Shown: positions 1 through 7,565 of the stretch, in pieces
Layout: each line of letters starts with the position of its first letter
Numbering within the stretch: the stretch's first letter is position 1
Assembly (NCBI GenBank): GCA_020439945.1
Contig: JAGRPB010000048.1
Coordinates: forward strand, 1 to 33,140
Source of the DNA: Verrucomicrobiia bacterium
GTDB taxonomy: Bacteria > Verrucomicrobiota > Verrucomicrobiia > Verrucomicrobiales > DEV007
Reading direction: 5' to 3'
Length of the DNA: 33,140 nucleotides
The notes under the pieces: generated by a model
What the model saw: only the letters and a program-made list of their open reading frames with translations
Told to the model about the DNA's origin: nothing
Database searches by the model: none
Translations under genes and position numbers: made by a program

Positions 1-871
1 GCGTTCCGTTTGTTGTGCCGGGGGTTGCGTGGTGGTTGTTGAGGGGGGTGTGGGATTTCGGCAGGGGCATGTGGGTCTTCTCTGCGCCCGGTTTGTCCGT
101 TTCGATCTCGAGTTGTGGCACGATATCGAGATGCACCTGGTTTTGTACCACCTCAGGTCGCACCAGGATCTGGGTGGTGATCCGGGTCGTCGAAAAGATT
201 GGCACCAGGATCTTCGATTCCGTCAGATAGGGCCCGAAGAACTCGGGATTCGCCACGCCATTCACCACCGGAACCATGCCCGGCGTTCCGGAGGCAAAGA
301 TTCCCGATGCATAGTTGATGAATCCCTCGAATTCCGTGTGCTCCGCATTGATGTCCAACGTTACGCTACCATCCGGATTCACCGTCGGCGTCGTTTCCAG
401 CACATCGCCGACGGCCCGACGCCGAAAATTGGTGGGATGCGCCGGAATCACCGTCACAATATTCCCGTTCTGAATGATCCGTGGCCCGTCATAGGCCGTC
501 GGAAACGGAAAATCACCAAAGCTCTCCACCGGCTGCGGCCCCTGCATTCCCGGAGCCACATTCGTCTTGAAGGCAAAATCCAGCGCCACCTCCGGAGCTG
601 GCACCTCGAGCGTCGCGATCGTTTTCCGCGCCGCCGCGATATTCGCCGCATGATCGATCACCAGAATCTCGCCCTTGCCCGGCAGAATCACGAACCGCCC
701 CTCGTCCGATAGCACCTTCTCCAGCGCCGGTCGCAACACCTCGATCGATACATGCCCTGTGGTCAGTTTCTCGCGGGCGAGTTCCTGTGCCTGTGAAACT
801 GAAATGGGCAGAAATCCGCTGACTACCAGCACCATGATTCGCCCACGAACTCTCAGAAGGCACGCTCTCAT
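1..871 (-). CDS. Secretin-like (type II/III secretion family) protein, partial
   Basis: The reading frame starts at ATG 871 and stays open to the left edge, so only about 290 N-terminal codons are present. Residues 1-10 are basic, and 12-28 form a hydrophobic stretch ending in an Ala-rich cleavage region, so it looks like an exported protein. Next comes a short secretin-N-like domain (residues about 30-85, with the pattern GHVSIEVLRPALEKVL and EILVIDHAANIAAAR). The later part carries strand-rich segments such as VNPDGSVTLDI and a block VPIFSTTRITTQILVRPEV, which resemble the beta domain of GspD/PilQ secretins. In this family such proteins form outer-membrane gates. No pilus or secretion genes lie next to it, so its role is unknown. 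A downstream ATG at 835 is possible but would cut the signal peptide. Confidence 0.7.
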   Translation of the reverse strand, partial: MRACLLRVRGRIMVLVVSGFLPISVSQAQELAREKLTTGHVSIEVLRPALEKVLSDEGRFVILPGKGEILVIDHAANIAAARKTIATLEVPAPEVALDFAFKTNVAPGMQGPQPVESFGDFPFPTAYDGPRIIQNGNIVTVIPAHPTNFRRRAVGDVLETTPTVNPDGSVTLDINAEHTEFEGFINYASGIFASGTPGMVPVVNGVANPEFFGPYLTESKILVPIFSTTRITTQILVRPEVVQNQVHLDIVPQLEIETDKPGAEKTHMPLPKSHTPLNNHHATPGTTNGT

Positions 872-1037
872 GACTCCAGTGTCGCGGAATCTCGAAATAT
901 TGGCAATGACCTTCGCGGGATCGGTTTTCCCCAATCGGTTACGCTGCCTAAACGGAATGAGCAGAACTCCCGCGCGGTTGCGCAGAAGTGCAATTGTCTA
1001 GCTTCTTAGTTGGGCAAGATCGGAAACGGGCTCCAAC
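872..1037. other. Intergenic, no gene seen
   Basis: This 166-base stretch separates the stop of the PPi-PFK gene from the start of the secretin-like gene, both on the minus strand. It must hold the secretin-gene promoter unless the two are cotranscribed. I see no convincing paired -35/-10 and no terminator hairpin with a T run. Confidence 0.4.
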
Positions 1038-2255
1038 TCAGTGTTCCTTCGACGGATTGCCGAGAGGTTGTCCGATTTCTTCGAGCATGGTGGTGAACCA
1101 GCTCTGTCCATAATCGAAGGGCTTGCCGCCCTTGATGCGGGGGAACTCAATGGTGCTCATTTCTCCGCCCTTGTCTTCATCCAGCCCGGCGACGCCGCTG
1201 ACGCCGTCGAGGGCGGACTTGGCCGCGTGGGCGCAGCTTTTCAGAATCAGATCGAGGTCCTGCTTGTTGGGCGCGGCCGAACGGGCGAAGTAGCCGCTTT
1301 TCTGCACCAGCACTTTCTCGGCGCCGAGTTTTTCCTTGAGTTCTTTGGCGAACCACTGGCCAACATTCACCTCGTCGAGTCGCACGTGTCCGAAGGCGTC
1401 GCGCGGAACGGGTTTACCGGTGCTGCGCTCAATCTCGCGGACGATCGCGTCCACGCCGGCACCTTCGCTGAGGAAAATGTTCACGCTGTCATGCTCGTCC
1501 ATTTTTGCATGGAGACGCTCGATCTCGTTGTCCATGTCGACTTCGAGTTCGGGCACCCAGACGGCATCGACGTCCCACCGAATCTGGTGGAGCAAGGCCT
1601 CGGGCATCCAGTCGTAGTCGTGGAGGCTCTGACGGTAGTCGTAGGCGGTCCGGCCGGTCAGCCAGCCACAATGGCGACCCATCACTTCGTGAATGATGAG
1701 CTGACGCATGCTGGTGGTGTTCTCGTTCGCCACGTTGCGGAAGAAACGGGCGCCCTGCTCGGCGGCGGTCCAGGCGCCGAGGGTTTGGACGATCGGGTAG
1801 ACGTCGTTGTCGACGGTCTTCGGCAGACCGACCACGGTGAGTTCGTAGTCGTTTTCGTGCAGGTAGGCGGCGAGATCGGCGGCGGTGGTGTTGGTATCGT
1901 CACCGCCGATGGTGTGCAGGATGTGGATGCCGTCGGCGACGAGTTGATCGGCGGCGACCTTGAGAGGAATCTCGCCGGGCTTCACCAGGCCGCGTTTCAC
2001 GCAGTCATCCACGTTGGTGAGCTTGACACGACTGTTGCCGATGGGGCTGCCGCCGAATTTGTAGAAGATCTCGTGACGGTCGCGGACCGTTCGCGGAAAG
2101 GTGTAGGAACGACCGGTGAGGAGCCCCTGATACCCGTTCAGGTAGCCGATGAGTTCGGCTTCGGGAGCGAGGAAATTGTAGGCGTGAATGAGGCCACCAA
2201 TGGAGGAGGACAGGCAGGGAGCGATCCCGCCGGCGGTAAGAAAGGCAATCTTCAT
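1038..2255 (-). CDS. pfp: PPi-dependent 6-phosphofructokinase
   Basis: This 405-residue phosphofructokinase-family enzyme would phosphorylate fructose 6-phosphate in glycolysis, reversibly if PPi is the donor. The nucleotide/phosphate loop reads GGDD (residues 117-120). An Asp replaces the second Gly of the GGDG found in ATP enzymes, and the substrate loop is PKTVDND (145-151) with a Lys. Both are the established signs of PPi specificity. MGR (192-194) matches the sugar-binding block. The ATG at 2255 is used because the protein then begins directly with the first beta strand (MKIAFLTAGG); a longer frame to 2315 adds 20 residues with no family match. No clear Shine-Dalgarno is visible. The gene is divergent from a ROK kinase gene, consistent with joint sugar catabolism. 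Confidence 0.88.
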   Translation of the reverse strand: MKIAFLTAGGIAPCLSSSIGGLIHAYNFLAPEAELIGYLNGYQGLLTGRSYTFPRTVRDRHEIFYKFGGSPIGNSRVKLTNVDDCVKRGLVKPGEIPLKVAADQLVADGIHILHTIGGDDTNTTAADLAAYLHENDYELTVVGLPKTVDNDVYPIVQTLGAWTAAEQGARFFRNVANENTTSMRQLIIHEVMGRHCGWLTGRTAYDYRQSLHDYDWMPEALLHQIRWDVDAVWVPELEVDMDNEIERLHAKMDEHDSVNIFLSEGAGVDAIVREIERSTGKPVPRDAFGHVRLDEVNVGQWFAKELKEKLGAEKVLVQKSGYFARSAAPNKQDLDLILKSCAHAAKSALDGVSGVAGLDEDKGGEMSTIEFPRIKGGKPFDYGQSWFTTMLEEIGQPLGNPSKEH

Positions 2256-2543
2256 AGAGAAAGTGATGAGTTGAAACAGTCGTCGATCGGTGATTAGTGG
2301 CAGAGCAGGATTCAAGCCGACTCATCCCGGATACATAGGCTCCCGGAGCAGACGGGCGAACCATGCCGAGACGCTCCGGCATTGTCAAGTGAAGGCCCTG
2401 ATGCAACGGTTCCTTCGCCAAATTCGGTTTGACTGGCCCGGGCCTTTCACCTACGGCATCTGCCAAATCCGGGGCGGCGAAAGCTCGCCTCGCAACCGCT
2501 CTTCACCCTCCAATTTCAGCTCGCCTTTCTGTTCGTATCAGCC
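2256..2543. other. Divergent intergenic region between pfp and the ROK kinase gene
   Basis: These 288 bases hold no supported gene. They must contain promoters for both flanking genes. A near-perfect inverted repeat is visible: GTGAAGGCCC at 2390-2399 faces GGGCCTTTCAC near 2445, with one bulged base, about 45 bases apart. The 10-base palindrome GGCCCGGGCC sits inside the second arm. I could not settle on promoter boxes. Confidence 0.35.
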
Positions 2544-3563
2544 ATGTCGGATCAAGACGCTTTCTTCGCAGGCCTGGATGTGGGCGGCACCACCATCAAG
2601 TCGATCATCGTCGATGATCGCGGGGAAACCGTTGGGGACATGGTGGAGGTCCGCAGTCTGGTAAAGGATGGCTATGAGGCCACCTTCGGACAGTTGGAAC
2701 TGGCCATGACCGAGCTGGCAAAAAGCGCGGGAATCGAGGTGTCGCAAATCCGCGGGATCGGTCTCGATGTTCCGGCGCCCTCCAGTGACGGTGTGATCTG
2801 GGGCAAGGCCAACCTGGCCGAAGACTGGGTGGGTCGCGACATCCGTGATCGTTTTTCCGCCCGGGCCGGCGTGCCGGTTTACATGACCAATGACGGCAAT
2901 GCCGCCGCGCTGGGAGAGTACGCGATGCGACGCAAGCACATCGGCAGCCTGCTTTTCGTGGCCCCGGGAACGGGTCTTGGTGGCGGGCTGGTGTTGCCCG
3001 GCGGTCGCGCCTACGAAGGTGAGAACGGGCTGGCGCTGGAAGTCGGGCACATCACGGTGCCCTTTCGCGAGGACGACGGTGATCTGCCGGAATGTTCCTG
3101 TGGTCTGCGCGGATGCGTGGAGGCCTGGGTGTCGCTGGTGGCTTTGCGACGGCGCGTCCAATTTGAGATCGGCAAGGAGGAATGGGCCGAGCATCCGCTG
3201 ACCACGGAAGACGCGCCGATCGAGGAAAAGGCCTTTCAACTTCGCGACTACGCCTCGGAAGGAGATCCGTTGGCGACCAAGATTTTCGAACAGCAGGGGA
3301 TGATCCTCGGATATGCGCTCGCCGATCTGGTGCGGGTGTTCGATCCCGGCCTGGTGGTGATTGGTGGCGGTTTGGCGGAGGCGTCTTTTCGCGACAAATA
3401 CATGGACTGGATCCTCGAGGGCTTCGATTCGCGAGCCTGGTCGGTTTATCGCCGGAGCCCGCTGGATGCCGACAAGATCACGACACGATTCGAATGGGCG
3501 ACCGGAGGGGACTCCGCGGCCGCGCTCGGAATGGCATTCACGGCGCGGGAGATGTTCCGTTGA
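2544..3563 (+). CDS. ROK-family sugar kinase (probable glucokinase)
   Basis: This 339-residue ROK protein probably phosphorylates glucose or a related hexose with ATP in the cytoplasm. The N-terminal phosphate loop LDVGGTTIK is at 11-19. The catalytic Asp lies in TNDGNAAALGE (D117), and EVGHI at 166-170 gives the sugar-contacting Glu and the zinc-ligand His. The ROK zinc cluster CSCGLRGC is at 184-191. There is no N-terminal helix-turn-helix, so it is a kinase and not a ROK repressor. Length is typical for glucokinases plus a small C-terminal extension. The start ATG has no good Shine-Dalgarno. Substrate is not provable from sequence: other ROK kinases act on fructose, mannose or N-acetyl sugars. 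Confidence 0.85.
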   Translation: MSDQDAFFAGLDVGGTTIKSIIVDDRGETVGDMVEVRSLVKDGYEATFGQLELAMTELAKSAGIEVSQIRGIGLDVPAPSSDGVIWGKANLAEDWVGRDIRDRFSARAGVPVYMTNDGNAAALGEYAMRRKHIGSLLFVAPGTGLGGGLVLPGGRAYEGENGLALEVGHITVPFREDDGDLPECSCGLRGCVEAWVSLVALRRRVQFEIGKEEWAEHPLTTEDAPIEEKAFQLRDYASEGDPLATKIFEQQGMILGYALADLVRVFDPGLVVIGGGLAEASFRDKYMDWILEGFDSRAWSVYRRSPLDADKITTRFEWATGGDSAAALGMAFTAREMFR

Positions 3564-3618
3564 GGTGGTAGGAAGAAGGTGCGTGCGAGTTCGTTCAACG
3601 CACTTCGAGGACCCGGTA

Positions 3619-3755
3619 TTTGAGCGCGATCGGCGATCGCGCCCACAAGATTGACGCGGGAGCTTGTGTATTGCGGAAAGGCGCGAGACGGGTTGTAGGC
3701 GCGGTCGTTGACCGCGCTCGGATGTCTCGTTGGGTGATCGCGCCCACGAGATTGG
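3619..3755. repeat. Cluster of REP-like palindromic repeats
   Basis: Three related units lie in the gap after the ROK gene. Unit 1 is the palindrome at 3622-3644 (GCGCGATCGGCGATCGCGC core). Unit 2 at 3698-3719 has the same design in the opposite orientation (GCGCGGTC-GTT-GACCGCGC). Unit 3 at 3736-3755 is a half unit. GATCGCGCCCACAAGATTG at 3635-3653 is repeated at 3736-3754 with one base changed. Each full unit can form a GC-rich hairpin, which could stabilise mRNA 3' ends between the convergent genes. Confidence 0.75.
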
Positions 3756-3775
3756 AGAAAAGGCGCCTACGCGGC

Positions 3776-4951
3776 TCAGATTCCCAAGGCCTCTCTCAGG
3801 ACGGGCTCGAACGCGTCGGACTGGCGCATGAAGCCGAGGTCGTTGGGATGGGAGCCGTCGGTGGTGGCTTCGCCATCGTGTCCCAGCAGATCGGCTCCCG
3901 GCAGGTAGTGCAGGTTTTTCACGCCCGAGGCGACCAGATTATCGAAGGCCCGGATCAGCGCCGCGCGACTGGTTTCATGGCGTTTGCGCGCCGATTCCTT
4001 CACCCAGGCATAGCCGTAGGTGCGATCCTCGACCAGCACGATCGGTGTCTCGGGGCGCGCCTCACGAAGCTTGCGGACGAGTGGCTCGGCGCGCTCGCGG
4101 ATTTCGGCTTCCACCATGTTGGGCAGGCAATCGATCACGTAGACGGCGGGGTCCAGTTCGGCCAGGAGAGCGACGACTTCCGGTTCCATCTTGCCGTTTC
4201 CGGAAAACCCGAGATTCAGCACCGGCAGGTCGAGACGGCGCCCGAGGATGGCGGGGTGGCACATGCCGGGACGCGAGGCGCACGCTCCGTGGGTGATCGA
4301 GGTGCCGTAAAAGACGATCGGCTTTTCGGTGCGCGGCGCGATGGGTTGCACTTCCGTGCCCTCGGGAAATCCGAACTCGAGTTTCTCGATGCCGTTGTAG
4401 AGCGGCAGATAGGCCGTGTAGGCCCGCGATCCGGGATCCAGTCCGTCGACCAGCGTCCCGGCGTTCAGTTTCGCATCACCGGTGTTTCCGGAACCGGGTT
4501 TGAAAACCGAAATCCAGCGCCAATCACCTTCCGAGTCGAGTCCATAGAGATCGATGCCGCTGACTCCTGTCGCGGGCATGTGGGCCATGGCGAGGCGGTC
4601 GCTGCGCAGCGTGTAGCGCACGTGAATGGCATCGGCATCGCTTTGAAAACGCGTCAGCATGCCGGAGCTGTCCTGACTGAGGCTCCAAACCGGCGGACGG
4701 ACGATGCCGTTGGCTTTGGCGGGTAGTCGCGCGTAGAAGCGTTCCATGTCCTCGGCCGGCCAGCCGCGTCCCTCGATACCCCATTCGGCGACATCGAACC
4801 AGACGAGGCCGTTTTCATCGACCGCGGGTTCCACCGATCCCGAGGCCCGCGCCTTCGATGTCGAGATTCCGGTGATGGCGCCGGCGGAAGCAAGGGCGGA
4901 GAACGCCAGGAATTCGCGTCGTGACGGTGGAACGGGAGCGGAAGAGGCCAT
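3776..4951 (-). CDS. Tat-exported SGNH/GDSL-family hydrolase
   Basis: This 391-residue predicted secreted esterase has a twin-arginine signal: SRREFLAFSALAS at 10-22, followed by a hydrophobic stretch and an Ala-rich end near 37. The SGNH blocks are visible: YGTSITHG with nucleophile S218, the Gly/Asn block NLGFSGNG (246-253), N278 in CLPNM, and D365/H368 in DGSHPND. Residues about 45-205 form a beta-rich N-terminal domain, as in multi-domain carbohydrate esterases. Family members remove acetyl or acyl groups from sugars or lipids; the substrate here is unknown. The start ATG at 4951 puts the Tat motif at the expected distance. The gene converges on the palindromic repeat cluster and diverges from the STN-repeat gene. 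Confidence 0.82.
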   Translation of the reverse strand: MASSAPVPPSRREFLAFSALASAGAITGISTSKARASGSVEPAVDENGLVWFDVAEWGIEGRGWPAEDMERFYARLPAKANGIVRPPVWSLSQDSSGMLTRFQSDADAIHVRYTLRSDRLAMAHMPATGVSGIDLYGLDSEGDWRWISVFKPGSGNTGDAKLNAGTLVDGLDPGSRAYTAYLPLYNGIEKLEFGFPEGTEVQPIAPRTEKPIVFYGTSITHGACASRPGMCHPAILGRRLDLPVLNLGFSGNGKMEPEVVALLAELDPAVYVIDCLPNMVEAEIRERAEPLVRKLREARPETPIVLVEDRTYGYAWVKESARKRHETSRAALIRAFDNLVASGVKNLHYLPGADLLGHDGEATTDGSHPNDLGFMRQSDAFEPVLREALGI

Positions 4952-5028
4952 GTCGTGCGTGATTCAGTTTCGTGACATTACTGTGACGAGTTTCGGCGCG
5001 GCGTCGACCATGTTTTTTCCAATGAGGC

Positions 5029-5058
5029 GTGACAGCCGTCGATGGCTTCTGTTAGGTT
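5029..5058 (+). promoter_or_regulatory. Weak candidate promoter of the STN-repeat gene (possible leaderless start)
   Basis: GTGACA at 5029-5034 and TAGGTT at 5053-5058 are 18 bases apart. A transcript would begin around 5065-5067, almost exactly at ATG 5066, implying little or no 5' leader. The -10 is a poor match, so this is tentative. Confidence 0.3.
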
Positions 5059-5065
5059 GTTGGTC

Positions 5066-6136
5066 ATGAGACAGCGGTGGCTATTCCTGGGGCTTGTCGT
5101 TGCGGCATTTGGTCCCGTTCCCTGGACGGTTTCGGCTCAGGTGGAGCTGGATTCCGTCAATTTTCAGCGCACCGAACTGAGGCAGGCTCTCGAATTCCTG
5201 GCCGCCAAGGCGAAGGAAAGGACGAATCAGGCGCTCAACGTGGTTTTGATCGATCCGAATCACGACCTGGAATCGAAACCCGTCACTCTCTCGCTTTCGC
5301 GGGTGCCCTGGTCCGAAGCGATGCGCTACACCTGCGAACTGACGGGAACCACGTGGCAGAAGGAGGGCAATGTGATCGCGGTGGGCGCTCCCGCGGCGGT
5401 GAAGACGCTACAACGGCAACGAACCAAAATCGCCACGGGTCCGGGAAGCGAGAACAACCAGAGACGGCTCGACCAGATGAAGATCAGCCATGTCGCCTTC
5501 AAGGAGTCGAGCTTGGAGGAGGTCGCCGACTATCTCAGGTTGATGGGCAGGGAACTGACATCGAAAGACCCGAACGCGCTGCCCTTCAACGTCATGATCA
5601 AGGAAAACATCGCCAAACCGGTGGCGACGCGGAAGGTGAGCGTCGACCTGGCCGAGATCCCCATGAGCGAGTTGCTTCACTACGTCACCGGCCTGGTGAA
5701 CTGCCGCTATCGGATCGATGCTCGGGCTGTGGTGATTGGTGAATCGGAAGACCTGGCTCGTCCGCCGGGTGGTCCGGTGAATCCCCGTGGCCCGATCTTT
5801 GCCCAGCTGGCCGCCAAACGGATCCAGGCGATCGACATTCCCGCTGGCACCACGGTGGGAGAATTTCTCGAAGCGGTTCGCACGCTCGGTGGCGTGAACG
5901 GCATTTCCCTGACCGATGATGCGGTGGCGTCGTCGCGGCTGGCGATGCAGGACGTGACCGTGCTGGAGCTGATTCGTTATTTCAATGAAGCGAGCGGCAC
6001 CGCGTTCCGGCTGGATCGCAACGCCTTCGTGATCGCCGATGATCCGGCGGTGCCGAAAAAGCCGCGTCCCCCCGAGTCGCTGACGACTTCGCTTCCGAAA
6101 GGTGGAGATGCCAGCGGTCTCGGCTTTGATCCCTGA
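5066..6136 (+). CDS. Exported protein with three short secretin/STN-like repeats
   Basis: This is a 356-residue protein with a classical signal peptide (residues 1-25, ending VSA-Q). The rest is three copies of one module at about 30-107, 139-226 and 252-325. Each has a helical segment after a V/L-F/I pattern, then a helix ending in a short strand: NVIAVG, AVVIGE and FVIADD. This matches the STN/secretin N-domain fold seen at the N-termini of secretins and TonB receptors, but no beta-barrel or secretin gate follows. It may therefore be a periplasmic accessory or scaffold. The ATG at 5066 is preferred over 5042 because it starts right before the signal peptide. A Pro-rich linker lies at 231-245. 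Specific partners are unknown, although a secretin-like gene lies 4 kb upstream. Confidence 0.65.
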   Translation: MRQRWLFLGLVVAAFGPVPWTVSAQVELDSVNFQRTELRQALEFLAAKAKERTNQALNVVLIDPNHDLESKPVTLSLSRVPWSEAMRYTCELTGTTWQKEGNVIAVGAPAAVKTLQRQRTKIATGPGSENNQRRLDQMKISHVAFKESSLEEVADYLRLMGRELTSKDPNALPFNVMIKENIAKPVATRKVSVDLAEIPMSELLHYVTGLVNCRYRIDARAVVIGESEDLARPPGGPVNPRGPIFAQLAAKRIQAIDIPAGTTVGEFLEAVRTLGGVNGISLTDDAVASSRLAMQDVTVLELIRYFNEASGTAFRLDRNAFVIADDPAVPKKPRPPESLTTSLPKGGDASGLGFDP

Positions 6137-6147
6137 GCCGGTCCCGA

Positions 6148-7419
6148 TCAGGCGCGAGCCACTTCGGTCTGCGCGGTCTTCGTGGGTAGCCCGTGGTGAG
6201 AACCCTGGGAAATTCCGCGTTGGCCGCCGTGTTCGAGGAACAGGTCGACTTCCGAGAGAAAGGCGTTCATGAATTGCTCCGGTCGGAAGCGTTCCATCGA
6301 TTGCGAGAGCGAGGCGCGCAGCGGTTCGTGGGAGGTCTGGTCGGAGAGGACGGAGATGATCTTGGCAACGGCTTCCTCCTCGGTTTGAAAACGCAGGGAG
6401 GAGCGATCGACGATTTCGGCGGGACCACCGGTTTCCGGAACGAAGGGAACGCAGCCGGAGCCGGCCAATTCCGCCACCGCGATGCCGAAGGCTTCGGCGG
6501 GGCGGGCATGAATGCCAAAGGAAGCGCGGGCCAACAGGGCGTCACGCGCGGTCGCTTCGAGAAATCCGGTCAGTTGGACCCAGTCACCGGATTCGGCGAC
6601 CAGCTCCTGGATCTGGCGCCCGTAGGCGGGATCGCCGAAAGCGCCCGCGATGGCCAGGGTGACGGGATATCCGGCCTGGCGGACGCGACTGAGTATGCGG
6701 ATCGCCGACTCGACCCTCTTCTCGGGGCAGATGCGGCCGAGGCAGACGAAGGCGAGGGGATCCCGTGGCTGGTCGACCGTTTCGGTGGCCGACTGATAGG
6801 CGACGGGCGGAAAAACGACCGGACAATCCGGAATGCCGAGATGGTCGGCAAAAATCCGGCGGGTCCAATCGGAATTGGCCAGCATCAGGTCTTCGCGCTT
6901 GGCGATGGGCCGCTCGCGATCGCCTCGCAGGGCATCGCCGATGGCGAGATAGAGGCGGCGTGCGAAGTGATTGCGATGGCGCGGCAGGCGATCTGAATCG
7001 GGATCAAGTTCGCGGCGCAGATTCTCATCGAAAGTGTAGTCGCCGATCAGCTGAATACCCGGTCGCCCGAAGTCGATGGGGTTGTAGCCGCTGATGACGA
7101 GATCGAACTGATGCGCAATGCGGCGGCACTGGCGCTGGAACCAACCGTTCTGCCAATGTGCGAGGGAATCTCCGTTGGCGAAGCCCGGAAGCCGGGGAGA
7201 GCGGCGGATGCGCAGCTTCTGAACATCGATCGAGGTTCCGTAGATCCGGTTCAGCCGTTCGAGATCGATGGGCGAGGCACTGAACAGGGTCACTTTCGCG
7301 CCCTGGGACTGGAGCGCTTGGACGGCCCAGACAGTGGTGGCTTCCGAGCCTCCGAACCCCATCCAGGGATGCGCGACGAGGACGGAAGTGTTGGCAAGTC
7401 GGTTGGAGGCGGATTTCAT
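6148..7419 (-). CDS. GT4-family glycosyltransferase
   Basis: This 423-residue GT-B fold enzyme is likely to transfer a sugar from a nucleotide-sugar donor onto a surface polysaccharide or glycolipid. The N-terminal half has the glycine loop GFGGSEATTVWAVQAL typical of GT4 acceptor domains. The C-terminal half has FVCLGRICPEKRVE (start of the donor domain) and the E-x7-E signature in EAFGIAVAE, followed by a Gly-rich loop. The ATG at 7419 is chosen; an in-frame TTG at 7449 would add ten residues. It ends 12 bases from the convergent STN-repeat gene. No polysaccharide operon surrounds it, so acceptor and product cannot be named. Confidence 0.8.
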   Translation of the reverse strand: MKSASNRLANTSVLVAHPWMGFGGSEATTVWAVQALQSQGAKVTLFSASPIDLERLNRIYGTSIDVQKLRIRRSPRLPGFANGDSLAHWQNGWFQRQCRRIAHQFDLVISGYNPIDFGRPGIQLIGDYTFDENLRRELDPDSDRLPRHRNHFARRLYLAIGDALRGDRERPIAKREDLMLANSDWTRRIFADHLGIPDCPVVFPPVAYQSATETVDQPRDPLAFVCLGRICPEKRVESAIRILSRVRQAGYPVTLAIAGAFGDPAYGRQIQELVAESGDWVQLTGFLEATARDALLARASFGIHARPAEAFGIAVAELAGSGCVPFVPETGGPAEIVDRSSLRFQTEEEAVAKIISVLSDQTSHEPLRASLSQSMERFRPEQFMNAFLSEVDLFLEHGGQRGISQGSHHGLPTKTAQTEVARA

Positions 7420-7551
7420 GGGGAGAACGAGTGGAAAATTCCCAGGCAAGAGTTTGATGGTCGGATGGAGAGCGAGGAGGAGGAGGAGGTCGGGGCTTGC
7501 AGAGGGATTCGACTTTCGCGACTTGCGGCGGCCTCGAAAGCGAAGGAAAGA

Positions 7552-7560
7552 TGCGATAAT
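7552..7560 (+). promoter_or_regulatory. Candidate extended -10 promoter of the PAP2 gene
   Basis: TGCGATAAT at 7552-7560 fits an extended -10 (TG-N-GATAAT). No -35 is obvious. Transcription would start near 7566-7568, at the ATG itself, so the message may be leaderless. Confidence 0.4.
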
Positions 7561-7565
7561 TTCGC

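Noticed and set aside
1041..2297. Long plus-strand open frame (418 codons) opposite pfp
   Set aside because: It is antisense to a clear phosphofructokinase. The protein is Val/Gly/Glu-rich without any family match, which is the usual result of GC-rich codon bias on the other strand.
3620..4726. 368-codon plus-strand frame over the repeat cluster and the SGNH gene
   Set aside because: It begins inside palindromic repeats and runs antisense to the SGNH hydrolase, with no recognisable domain.
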